Assembly (NCBI GenBank): GCA_014337915.1 | Contig: QUBU01000004.1 | Coordinates: forward strand, 62,001 to 126,000 | Direction of reading: 5' to 3' | From: Gammaproteobacteria bacterium | Lineage (GTDB): Bacteria > Pseudomonadota > Gammaproteobacteria > Steroidobacterales > GCA-2729495 | DNA length: 64,000 nt | In this document: piece after piece, positions 26,905-34,720 of the stretch | Layout of the letters: each line of letters begins with the position of its first letter | How positions within the stretch are numbered: the first letter of the stretch is position 1 | Program-made: the position numbers and the translations under genes | Notes under the pieces: model-generated | What the model was told of the DNA's origin: nothing | The model's input: the letters and a program-made list of their open reading frames with translations, nothing else | Databases searched by the model: none

Positions 26905-27939
26905 TCACGTGGATGGCAGGCCTTCGATGCAGTCGTGGAGCTGATGCCAGCGAGGTCCGTTGCCGCGCAGGAAGCTCTCGCGGTAGGCCGCTGCTGTCTG
27001 TGCCCACTTACCCTGGTCTGCCGGCGCGATATCCGTAACCGTGACACCCGAGGCCCTGGCTTCAGCGAGGTACTCCTGCTCGTAAGCGGCGACATCCTCC
27101 GCCCACTGTTTCTGGTCGGGTAGTGCATCCAGCAGTGCGCGCCTGTCCCGCTGGCCCAGCCCGTCATGCCAGTCCTTGTCGGCCACCACTGCCCCGAGAA
27201 AGAAGCCATGCCGCGTCAGCGTCAGGACCCTGATTGGCGGCTTGCTGCGAGCCATTGAGGTGAGTTCAACCAGAGAAAAGTCACCAAGGCCGTCCGGCGT
27301 CACCGCCAACCACGTTGCGATCTCCGGATACGGCACGGGCACCAGCCTGGCACCAAGCGCTGCCAGGTAACCGTTGGTCACGGGACTCAGGCCTTTCCTG
27401 AACGGCCGCCCGGCCAGGTCTGCCGGCGTTGCCACGGCGTCCGCCCCGTAGACCACCAGCCAGCCTGAACGCATGGGACCGAGCATCACCAGGCCCGCTG
27501 CCGCGAACTGCGGGGCCAGGATTGGCTGGATGCATTTCCGGAAGCTGTTCTCGACCTGCAGGTCACTGCTAACGAGACCAGGCAGGCGCAGGATGGAGAA
27601 CTCCGGAACCAGCTCGGAGACGAGTGAATCCGGCATGACGGTCAGGTTGACGGTGCCGTCGCGCAGCGCTTCTGCGACACCTCCCGGCTGCCCCTGGCCA
27701 GCGCGAGGATCGGCAAAGACTACTGATCCGGCACCGGTTCGTTCGTATCGATCGGCGAAGTCCTTCCAGTAAGCCGCCGCTGGCGTTCCGGCCGTACGTA
27801 TCGCCGCGACAATTACCTCATGCTTGTGGATCGCCTCGGTCGGCGTCGCCGCGGAAGCAGCGGCTGCGATGCACAGCAGCCAGCCAAGCGCCACTACCGG
27901 ATGAGTCCCCGGGAATGAGGATCGTCTGGCCCTAGTCAC
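26905..27939 (-). CDS. TRAP transporter solute-binding protein (DctP-type), orphan
   Basis: A periplasmic substrate-binding protein of the TRAP/DctP family, about 344 residues. A signal peptide ends near ASAATPTEAI. The conserved core includes DGTVNLTVMPDSLVSELVPEF, then FRKGLSPVTNGYLAALGA and DGLGDFSLVELTSMARSK. TRAP binding proteins normally feed DctQ/DctM membrane subunits, but no such genes exist anywhere in this window. GTG at 27939 overlaps the end of the upstream DUF1838 gene by 8 nt, implying coupling. In-frame sequence further upstream (to 28416) is a shadow of that gene. Ligand unknown; an organic acid is the family norm. Confidence 0.78.
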   Translation of the reverse strand: MTRARRSSFPGTHPVVALGWLLCIAAAASAATPTEAIHKHEVIVAAIRTAGTPAAAYWKDFADRYERTGAGSVVFADPRAGQGQPGGVAEALRDGTVNLTVMPDSLVSELVPEFSILRLPGLVSSDLQVENSFRKCIQPILAPQFAAAGLVMLGPMRSGWLVVYGADAVATPADLAGRPFRKGLSPVTNGYLAALGARLVPVPYPEIATWLAVTPDGLGDFSLVELTSMARSKPPIRVLTLTRHGFFLGAVVADKDWHDGLGQRDRRALLDALPDQKQWAEDVAAYEQEYLAEARASGVTVTDIAPADQGKWAQTAAAYRESFLRGNGPRWHQLHDCIEGLPST

Positions 27940-28798
27940 CCAGGGAAGCCTCGAAGAAATCGGGCGCGAGCTGCTCGATCTGCCTGCGTCGCTCCGGCGG
28001 GAACTCGGCGATGGACGCAAATTTCCTTCCGGCACCGTTCCAGAGCGTGTAACCGTCGACACCAGACATGCCCATCCAGCCGTAGTACGCCATCTGCGTA
28101 CTGTAGGAGACGCATGCTGGTGCAACCGACTTGTTCCGGTCCGCAAGGTCAGCCAGGTTGCTGCCGAACCGGAAGATCGCGTTGTCTGCCACTTCCTTGC
28201 CGGTGGATGCTGGCGTGTAACGAACCCGCTCATCCAGCTCGAGCCAGACGTCGTTGCCGAGCACCTGCCAGGTGAACAACAGCGGCGATGGATTGTGCGC
28301 AAGAATCCCGTTGAACCGGGGCGAGGGAATGATGCCGGTCGTCGTGTAGTCGTAGGTGCCGATCTGCGTGAAAAAGTGCGTGACCTTGCTCTTCTTCCCT
28401 GTGACCGGACTGGCAAATTCCGTCAGATAGCCCCCGCCCAGGGCCCTGAACAGGATCGCCCCCCGGAAAAGGTACTGGACCCTGGTGTTCGACCGGAAAA
28501 CGAACCGCTTCAGCTGGATTCCTTCCCAGTCGAGGAAGGGCTCCGCCAGCCTGGCATCGGCGCGCTTGGAGTAGATGCGCCCCCCCAACCAGGTGCAGGT
28601 GGTACCCCCGTCGGTCGAGCCGGCGATCTTTGCCAGAGCATACAGGTTGTCCTCAGGCGACTCCGGATTGAAGCCACCCTGTACGCTGCGCTCGTTGCCC
28701 TTGATGGTGGCGATATCGGCCATGGACATCGCCGGGGCCACCCCAAGGGTGGCCGCCAGCAAGGCCCTGCGTGTATGACGATGGTCCGAGGTTGCCAT
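27932..28798 (-). CDS. DUF1838 family protein, Tat-type signal (paralogue 3)
   Basis: A 288-residue DUF1838 member and the first after the TonB-dependent receptor, whose stop is 4 nt upstream. A twin-arginine-like leader (HTRRALLAATLGVAPAMSMA) is followed by the family core: ILFRALGGGYLTEFASPVTG, FTWQVLGNDVWLELDERVRY and the C-terminal YYGWMGMSGVDGYTLWNGAG. The equivalent of the SW..E motif in the other two copies reads SYSTQMAYYGW here. Three paralogues in one operon suggest distinct, non-redundant roles, perhaps in a complex or successive binding steps. Start ATG at 28798. Confidence 0.83.
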   Translation of the reverse strand: MATSDHRHTRRALLAATLGVAPAMSMADIATIKGNERSVQGGFNPESPEDNLYALAKIAGSTDGGTTCTWLGGRIYSKRADARLAEPFLDWEGIQLKRFVFRSNTRVQYLFRGAILFRALGGGYLTEFASPVTGKKSKVTHFFTQIGTYDYTTTGIIPSPRFNGILAHNPSPLLFTWQVLGNDVWLELDERVRYTPASTGKEVADNAIFRFGSNLADLADRNKSVAPACVSYSTQMAYYGWMGMSGVDGYTLWNGAGRKFASIAEFPPERRRQIEQLAPDFFEASLGD

Positions 28799-28802
28799 TG
28801 GC

Positions 28803-31124
28803 CTAGAAATTGAAGGTTACGCGCACCCCATACCGCCGCTCGTCCCGCATCGTGGTCACGGCGGCCGGGGTGGAAAAGTTCAGCTGTGGCGTGGCGAACG
28901 ACAGGTCAAGGGTCCGGTCGCCGCCTACTGGCGCGTCTTCGTCCAGGAGATTGGTGACGAATGCCTCGAGCCGGTACCGATCCGTGGCAATACCCGCGCG
29001 CAGGTTCACCTCGCTGGCCTCCGGCAGGGTAGCCAGGCTGTCCTCGCTGAGGTAACGCTCCCCGGTATAGAACCAGTCGGCACGCCCGAAAGCCGACAGA
29101 TCGCCTGTGATGGGCTTGTCTACCGACAACGACAGGGAGCCCATCAGCTTCGGGAAGAGCGGTGTCCTGTGGCCTGACGCATCCGCACTGCCGTAGATCG
29201 CGGCGTAGTCGCCCGACTCGTACTTCTTCATGATGGAGTCAGTCCATGTCAGCGTGGCCCCCAGGCTGATGATGTCAGTGACCTGGTAGCCACCTTCAAA
29301 CTCCACTCCCCAGATCTCCGTCCTGCCGGAATTGGTGAAGGCATTGACAATCTTCGGCGGGGGACCACTGCCCGTAAGCACGAAGGACTGCCGGTAGATC
29401 TGGTCCTTCCGCTCCATCTGGAACAGCGCCAGGTTCGTGGTCAGGCGGTTCTCCAGCAGGCGGTTGCGCAGGCCGATTTCGTACTGGGTCAGGGTCTCTT
29501 CGTCATAGGCGACTTTGGCGCCAGGCGCTACGACTGCAAGTTCGGCTGCCTGGGCCGGAGTCAGCGTAGCGACCGAGGTATTGAACCCTCCTGGCAGGTT
29601 TCCCTGGCTGAAACTGGCATAGACCACGGTCTGGTCGTTGATCTCCCAGTCCGTGGTCACGCGCGGAAGGAACTTGTAGAACGATGCGCTGAGGCTCGCG
29701 CCGCCGCCCGGGATGCTGGTGATCTCATCCTTCTGGTATCGGCCTTCGAACCCCACCGACCAGCCGTCGACGATGTGATAGCGCAATGATCCAAACCAGC
29801 CGGTGGTCTCGATTTCTTCCTTGTCAGCCAGGTTGTTGCCAAGATTGCCATAGGCAGGCAACGGGCCCGCTGGCACGACCGTGAAGAACTGGTTGTTGTG
29901 GAAGGTGTAGTCCAGCGACAGGTAGTTTGCGCCGACCATCCACGTCAACCGGTCGTCGGCCAGGGCACCTGACAACCGGAGTTCCTGGCTGAAGTCCTCG
30001 AATTTCCTTTGGGCGGCGATCACCCATGCATCGTCCCCGGTGTTGTCGCCGTCAGCGATGTAGTTCGCTTCTTCGCGGTTGAACGAGGTCACCGAGTCGA
30101 CCGTCAGCGACGTGTCGGGAATCGCCCAGGTGTTGGTCCAGTTGGTCCGGTACACCTCCCGATAGAGCCCAAATTCATCACGAAACGGGCCGACAATCTG
30201 CTGCACCTTCGCCAGGGCCTGCTTGAGGCCATAGGGAAACGGCGTCGTGTTCAGGGAAGGCGGATTGACCGGGACATCGCCACAGAAGTACCGCTTCGTC
30301 CCGGGCGGGAATGGCCCACAGTTGGTGTCGTTGAGGCCGGCCTGGGAAACGGCGGGTGGCCCGTCATCGATGACGGAATAGGCCAGTCCCAGCTTGGACG
30401 TCCAGATGCCTCCCTGGTCGTAGTACAGAGCCCCGCTGATATCGAAGGTTTCCTCGTTGCCGAGCCTGGCACCATCGGCCAGGCTGATGAACTGGCCATC
30501 CTTCGAATGGAAGAATGCATTCAGTCGGCCTGACAGCGCATCGGCAACCAGGGGTCCCTCGACAACACCGTCAATCCTGTAGTCATCGTCGGTTGCCATG
30601 GTGGCCGTGACGGAACCGCGCAGCTCGTCCGCTGGCTTCCGCAACACGTAGTTCACCGCACCCGCGAAGGTAGTACGACCGAATACCGCGGCCTGGGGTC
30701 CGCGAATGACTTCGATTCGCTCGATTGATGACGGCGCCACACTGGGTGGACCACCCGAGACATAGGCGCCATCGATGAAGACTGACGCCGTCTGCCGTGT
30801 CGGCGATATCGTGTTGACGGTAATTCCACGGAACGTCGGATTGTTCTCGAACCTGCCCGGGGACGAAATGAAGCCCTCGAAGTGCAAGCCCGGGGACAGC
30901 TTGGCAACATCCGTGAGACTCTCGATATCCGCATCGAACAGGGTCTTGTCACTCAGGGCGGTGACCGACACCGGTATATCGAACAACGTCTCTTCCGTCT
31001 TCCTGGCGGTCACGACGATCTCGGCAATCTCGTCATCTGGTGCCGCAAAGGCCAAAACCGGTACTGCGAGGCCGGCAGCAACAGAGCCCGCCAGCACGAA
31101 CCGACCAACTGATTGAATGGACAT
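28803..31124 (-). CDS. TonB-dependent outer-membrane receptor
   Basis: A 773-residue outer-membrane transporter. A signal peptide (AGSVAAGLAVPVLAFA) precedes the mature start, and a TonB-box-like DEIAEIVVTARK follows it. The plug domain covers about residues 45-160 (DIPVSVTALSDKTL, then PSSIERIEVIRGPQAAVFG), and the rest is a 22-strand barrel ending in aromatic YGVRVTFNF, the outer-membrane targeting terminus. The class is the IroN/FecA-like TBDT with a long NTD-free plug, commonly used for siderophores, glycans or small aromatics; no TonB or ExbB gene is near. It is the first gene of the DUF1838 series. Ligand unknown. Confidence 0.92.
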   Translation of the reverse strand: MSIQSVGRFVLAGSVAAGLAVPVLAFAAPDDEIAEIVVTARKTEETLFDIPVSVTALSDKTLFDADIESLTDVAKLSPGLHFEGFISSPGRFENNPTFRGITVNTISPTRQTASVFIDGAYVSGGPPSVAPSSIERIEVIRGPQAAVFGRTTFAGAVNYVLRKPADELRGSVTATMATDDDYRIDGVVEGPLVADALSGRLNAFFHSKDGQFISLADGARLGNEETFDISGALYYDQGGIWTSKLGLAYSVIDDGPPAVSQAGLNDTNCGPFPPGTKRYFCGDVPVNPPSLNTTPFPYGLKQALAKVQQIVGPFRDEFGLYREVYRTNWTNTWAIPDTSLTVDSVTSFNREEANYIADGDNTGDDAWVIAAQRKFEDFSQELRLSGALADDRLTWMVGANYLSLDYTFHNNQFFTVVPAGPLPAYGNLGNNLADKEEIETTGWFGSLRYHIVDGWSVGFEGRYQKDEITSIPGGGASLSASFYKFLPRVTTDWEINDQTVVYASFSQGNLPGGFNTSVATLTPAQAAELAVVAPGAKVAYDEETLTQYEIGLRNRLLENRLTTNLALFQMERKDQIYRQSFVLTGSGPPPKIVNAFTNSGRTEIWGVEFEGGYQVTDIISLGATLTWTDSIMKKYESGDYAAIYGSADASGHRTPLFPKLMGSLSLSVDKPITGDLSAFGRADWFYTGERYLSEDSLATLPEASEVNLRAGIATDRYRLEAFVTNLLDEDAPVGGDRTLDLSFATPQLNFSTPAAVTTMRDERRYGVRVTFNF

Positions 31125-31313
31125 GTCCCCCCCAAGCGTCGTGCAATAAGAACCAATCGCCCCTCAGAAATGCCGGATTCGCGGGTGGCACGGGCCAGCT
31201 GCTGAATCCTCGCTTGCACTTCTGCTTCCCCCGGAACCTACGGTACTTGCAAGGCCGGCAACAGCAGTCCGGGGCGGTATTTCGTAGACACGTAATCGCG
31301 ACACATGCAGGAC

Positions 31314-31335
31314 TTCGTGTGCTGCAGCTCACGAA
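31314..31335. promoter_or_regulatory. palindromic site, possible operator
   Basis: TTCGTG and CACGAA flank a CTGCAG-centred core, giving 20 of 22 bases that match their own reverse complement. It lies about 190 bp upstream of the TonB receptor start, in the only long regulatory gap of that operon. A dimeric repressor site is the natural reading, but the factor is unknown. Confidence 0.35.
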
Positions 31336-31710
31336 ATGCCCGGAATCGTCAGTGGCAATTCACGTACCCGCCCCAAAGGCACCGGGAACAAGTCTCTGCT
31401 GTTGTTTCCGGGCAACGGCACTGGGTGCCCGTCCTCCTGGTGCCTGCTTGCGCACATCAGCCGGAGACAAAACTTCAGAGTGTCATCCTGATTCAGCCAA
31501 TTGACAGGCCAATCGGTCTATTGCCGGCGGGATGGCCGGGCACGATCAATCTCATCCGCGCGCGCCGCATCACATCCCTGCTTCGGGCACTGCCGGGTGA
31601 CCCACCGGGTGCATCGACTGGTGGAGCGGCAGATCATCGCAAGGCCCCAGGAACGGTACCTGGACCCGGCCTGAGCCACTCCCGGACTGGCCGATCCAGT
31701 TATCAATTCG

Positions 31711-31736
31711 TATACTCGCTCGACATACGTTTCGTC
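31711..31736 (+). promoter_or_regulatory. possible promoter/operator of the RHH-MazF pair
   Basis: A TATACT at 31711-31716 has the form of a -10 box, and the surrounding CGTAT...ATACG is an inverted pair with an 11-nt spacer, followed by another CATACGG. Such arrays of short repeats over the promoter are typical of self-repressed toxin-antitoxin operons. No good -35 hexamer is visible. Confidence 0.3.
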
Positions 31737-31748
31737 ATACGGTGTGTC

Positions 31749-32057
31749 ATGTCACTCATCAGCATCCGTCTGCCCGATGACCTCGACGCGCAGCTCAGCC
31801 GCGAGGCCGAAAGGAGCCAACGCCCGAAGTCCGAGTTAGCACGCGAGGCAATTGCCCAGTTCCTGGACCGACGGGAGCGCGAGCGGTTTCTCGGTGCGAT
31901 CGCACGGGCTGCTCAGGCTGCTCGGGCTGAAGCAGAGGACCCCCTCGCGATCGCAGCGGAAGCCCTGCCCCTCGACAACGAGGCCTTGCTCCTGGGTGAA
32001 GGAACGCTGGTTCAGGAACGGCCAGCGCGCTATCGGGCCGCAAGGAGAAAGCCCTGA
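31749..32057 (+). CDS. ribbon-helix-helix antitoxin (MazE-like role)
   Basis: A 102-residue protein with an N-terminal ribbon-helix-helix domain (LISIRLPDDLDAQLSREAER, then KSELAREAIAQFLDRRERER). The remaining residues are acidic and alanine-rich, consistent with a flexible toxin-binding tail. It should neutralise the MazF-like toxin encoded directly downstream and repress the operon. The ATG at 31749 is chosen because it begins the domain; the open frame extends upstream without homology. Its stop overlaps the toxin start (TGATG), so the two are translationally coupled. Confidence 0.83.
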   Translation: MSLISIRLPDDLDAQLSREAERSQRPKSELAREAIAQFLDRRERERFLGAIARAAQAARAEAEDPLAIAAEALPLDNEALLLGEGTLVQERPARYRAARRKP

Positions 32058-32401
32058 TGCGTCGCGGGGAAATCTGGGTTGGCAGCCTGAATCCCAACCG
32101 CGGCGCCGAAGTCGGCAAGACCCGCCCGGTGCTGATCGTCCAGGCCGACTTCCTGATCGCCCAGGGTGAACCGACAGTCATCGTATTGCCCCTGACCACG
32201 CAGCTGCGCAAGGCCAAGGAACCGCTGCACGTCACGATCCGCGCCCGCGATGATCTCCGGCAAGACTGCCAGGTGATGCCAGAGCAGCCCCGCACTCTGG
32301 ACCGGCGGCGCCTGACTCAGGGGCCGCTGACGCGATTGAGGCCGGAAGAGATGGAGGCGGTGGAAAAGAGCCTGCTGGCGGTGATGGGGATGTATCGGTA
32401 A
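32057..32401 (+). CDS. MazF/PemK-type endoribonuclease toxin
   Basis: A 114-residue toxin of the MazF/PemK/CcdB fold, which cleaves single-stranded mRNA at short motifs. The opening RRGEIWVGSLNPNRGAEVGK is the family signature, with the loop after strand 1 and the catalytic arginine in KTRPVLIVQAD. VIVLPLTTQL is the next conserved strand. Length is typical and there are no internal stops. It starts in the last bases of the antitoxin gene and ends 13 nt before the convergent MFS gene stop, with no terminator visible between. Confidence 0.88.
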   Translation: MRRGEIWVGSLNPNRGAEVGKTRPVLIVQADFLIAQGEPTVIVLPLTTQLRKAKEPLHVTIRARDDLRQDCQVMPEQPRTLDRRRLTQGPLTRLRPEEMEAVEKSLLAVMGMYR

Positions 32402-32413
32402 GCACGCTGCGGG

Positions 32414-33775
32414 CTACGGGTGCAGCATATCCCCCCCGCTCCCCCGCGGGCTGAGCGGCCCCGGCGCCTTCCAGCGCACCCAGAGGCCGAAGAGCACCAC
32501 CAGCAGGGTGATGGTGCCGACCATCTCGAACACGGCATGCGGGCCGATGGCATCGAAGAGCCGGCCGCCGACGGCGGTACAGAACAGGATGCCGATGGCG
32601 CCGGACATGTTGAACAGGCCGATCACCGCGCCGCGCGATTCTTTCGGCGCTTCCTGGCCGATGAGCGTGGCGGCGGCGGCGAAGGCGCTGATCTGGCCGA
32701 TGCCGAGGAGCACGAAGTAACCGAGGTTGCTGCTGTCCAGCGGGTCGTCGACGAGGTCGGTGAACAGGAACCCCGCGGCGGCCAGTGCCATGCAGACCAC
32801 GGCGCCGGTGACGCGGTTCAGCCGGTCGAGCATGTAGCCCATGATCGGCAGCCAGAACAGGCCCGCCGTGGTGGATGCGGCGAACAGCATGCGTCCCTTG
32901 GCCGAGGCCTCGGCGGGATCGTAGCCGGCGGCCATGGCGGCGCTGGTACCCCAGAGGTTGACGAAGGTGCCGACCACGACCAGGTCGCCGCGCGCGATGA
33001 AGGCGCAGGCATAGGCCAGTGCCACCCGCGGGTTGCGCGCGGCGGCGAAACCGCTGCGCACCAGTTCGCCGATCGGCAGGCGCGCCACGCGATCGACGCC
33101 CATGCCGGGCTTCAGCCCGCGGGCGACCACGATGGCGGAGATGAAGCACAGCCCGGCAACGATGCCGTGGGCGAGGTACCCGGCCATCTGCGGATTCCAG
33201 CCGCTGCCGACGAAGGTCTTCATCAGGCCGCCGAGCCCGACCGAGAGGATGATGACGCCGAGCCCGTTGAGCGTGCCGATCAGCGCGGTGGCCTTGCCGC
33301 GCGAAGTGTTGGCCGGATAGTCGGCCAGCGTGGTCTGCAGCATCGCCGTCGCCAGGCCGACACCCACCGCATAGACGACGCGGTAGCCGGTCAGCTCGGC
33401 GACCGAGCCGGCGAACGGGTACAGCGCGTAGGCGATGCCCATGAACAGATAGCCGACTGCGTACACCTGCCGCCGGCCGATGCGGTCGGCGAGGATGCCG
33501 GCCGGGCCGAACACCAGCAGCAGCACGATCTCGGTCCAGGCGGCGAGGTCACCCGAGATCTGGCCCTGCTCGTTCGCCGGGATCTGCAGGTAGACATTGA
33601 GGACGTAGGGTGTGCCGATGGCCACGAAGGCCAGCAGGCCGATGGTGGTGAAGGCGCCGTAGAGCAGCGTGCCGAAGTGGCTGCGGGCCACGCCCTCGGC
33701 CAGTTCGATGAACCAGAATTTCCTGGCGCTGCCAGTGCCCGCGGCCGGCGGGGTCTCGGGTGCTGTGGTGGACAA
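32414..33775 (-). CDS. MFS transporter
   Basis: A 453-residue major facilitator superfamily carrier with about twelve helices. The inter-helix motif GPAGILADRIGRRQVYAVGY between helices 2 and 3 is the classic MFS motif A. A predicted loop of about 25 residues joins the halves near residue 215. Substrate unknown. The start is a TTG with GAGGA 5 nt upstream, which I trust because the hydrophilic N-terminus is short and normal. It is convergent with mazF and lies after a 200-nt gap from the lipase-like gene in which nothing is seen. Confidence 0.8.
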   Translation of the reverse strand: MSTTAPETPPAAGTGSARKFWFIELAEGVARSHFGTLLYGAFTTIGLLAFVAIGTPYVLNVYLQIPANEQGQISGDLAAWTEIVLLLVFGPAGILADRIGRRQVYAVGYLFMGIAYALYPFAGSVAELTGYRVVYAVGVGLATAMLQTTLADYPANTSRGKATALIGTLNGLGVIILSVGLGGLMKTFVGSGWNPQMAGYLAHGIVAGLCFISAIVVARGLKPGMGVDRVARLPIGELVRSGFAAARNPRVALAYACAFIARGDLVVVGTFVNLWGTSAAMAAGYDPAEASAKGRMLFAASTTAGLFWLPIMGYMLDRLNRVTGAVVCMALAAAGFLFTDLVDDPLDSSNLGYFVLLGIGQISAFAAAATLIGQEAPKESRGAVIGLFNMSGAIGILFCTAVGGRLFDAIGPHAVFEMVGTITLLVVLFGLWVRWKAPGPLSPRGSGGDMLHP

Positions 33776-33975
33776 GTCGGTCCTCGTGATCGGCTTGGGT
33801 CAGGTTGGATCCGGATTGCTTCCTGCCCGTGGCTGCAGCGGCGACGGCCGCTGCGATCCCCCCTGGCACTGGCAGGGGCCCATGATTCCTGCATGCGCGC
33901 CAGAACGCAATGCCGGCCAGCCATGAATCGCGGGCCGATCCCCTGTCCCGCAGATTGCGGGGAGGACAATACGGC

Positions 33976-34689
33976 TCAGGCTGTCTCGCCAGTGGCCCGG
34001 GCGAAGTGCCCATGGCGCAGGAAAAATGCCGTCTGCGAAGCCACCAGCGCCGACAGCAGCATGCCCGTGTGGCTCACGTCCACTTCGAGGTGGTCCCTGA
34101 TGCCCGGCAGGCGCGTCTCCTCGACCGCCACGGTGCCATCGTTGGGCGTGGGCAGGTTTTCGATCACCGCGCCCAGGCCCAGCCCCATGGTGCCGGCAAT
34201 CACGCCCACCTCGCGCGACCCGCGGTACTCGGCAAGCCCGCCGTTGAGCACCGCCTCGCGCATGGTCGCACCGAGGATGTCGAGACCGAAGGGCAGGCTG
34301 GCCACCGCCCGGGCAGCAGCACTACCGCGCAGCGGCGAACCCAGGCATACCACCCGCCCCGGCCGTGGATCCGGGTAACGCAGCGACGTATGCAGTGCCA
34401 GCAGACCACCCAGGCTGTGGCCCACCACGTGCAGCCGGTCGCCCGGTACGGCAGCGATGAAATCGCGCAGCCGCCGCATGTTGTCCTCTAGCCCGAGCTG
34501 GACGGTCGGGTAGCTGTACTGGTGGGGATCGAAGCCGTATTCGTCACGCAACCGACTGCGCAGCCAGCCGTTCTCCGCCCCCGTCATCCACAGGCCGTGG
34601 ACGATGACGACCTGGTCGGCCGGGAGTTGCGCCACCGCCGGCCGCGCGCTGGCCAGGGCGCTGGCGAACAGGAAGTGACGGCGGTTCAC
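33976..34689 (-). CDS. exported alpha/beta-hydrolase, lipase-like
   Basis: A 237-residue alpha/beta-hydrolase. A signal peptide (HFLFASALASARPAVA) directs export. The oxyanion-hole region is VVIVHGLWMTG and the nucleophile elbow is VVGHSLGGLLAL with the catalytic serine. An aspartate and the HLEVDVSHTGML histidine late in the sequence complete a plausible triad. Related proteins act as lipases, esterases or PGAP1-like hydrolases; the substrate is unclear. It lies 31 nt after aspS on the same strand and is likely cotranscribed. Confidence 0.75.
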   Translation of the reverse strand: MNRRHFLFASALASARPAVAQLPADQVVIVHGLWMTGAENGWLRSRLRDEYGFDPHQYSYPTVQLGLEDNMRRLRDFIAAVPGDRLHVVGHSLGGLLALHTSLRYPDPRPGRVVCLGSPLRGSAAARAVASLPFGLDILGATMREAVLNGGLAEYRGSREVGVIAGTMGLGLGAVIENLPTPNDGTVAVEETRLPGIRDHLEVDVSHTGMLLSALVASQTAFFLRHGHFARATGETA

Positions 34690-34720
34690 GGCAGCAGCAG
34701 CCGGGCCGGCTGGATCCCGC

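Larger units (their letters stand above)
31125..31748. other. 624-nt intergenic region upstream of the TonB receptor operon
   Basis: No convincing gene is seen here. A short frame around 31600-31675 (VERQIIARPQERYLDPA and a stop) looks like the tail of a degraded protein but cannot be named. The region must hold the promoter of the receptor operon (minus) and, at its right end, that of the RHH/MazF pair (plus). A near-perfect 22-bp palindrome lies at 31314-31335. The 18-mer at 31668-31685 also occurs at 4430-4447. Confidence 0.5.

Noticed and set aside
32420-34378. A 652-codon plus-strand frame across the MFS and lipase genes
   Set aside because: Antisense to two genes with clear family motifs; its composition is His, Asp and Arg rich and without domains.
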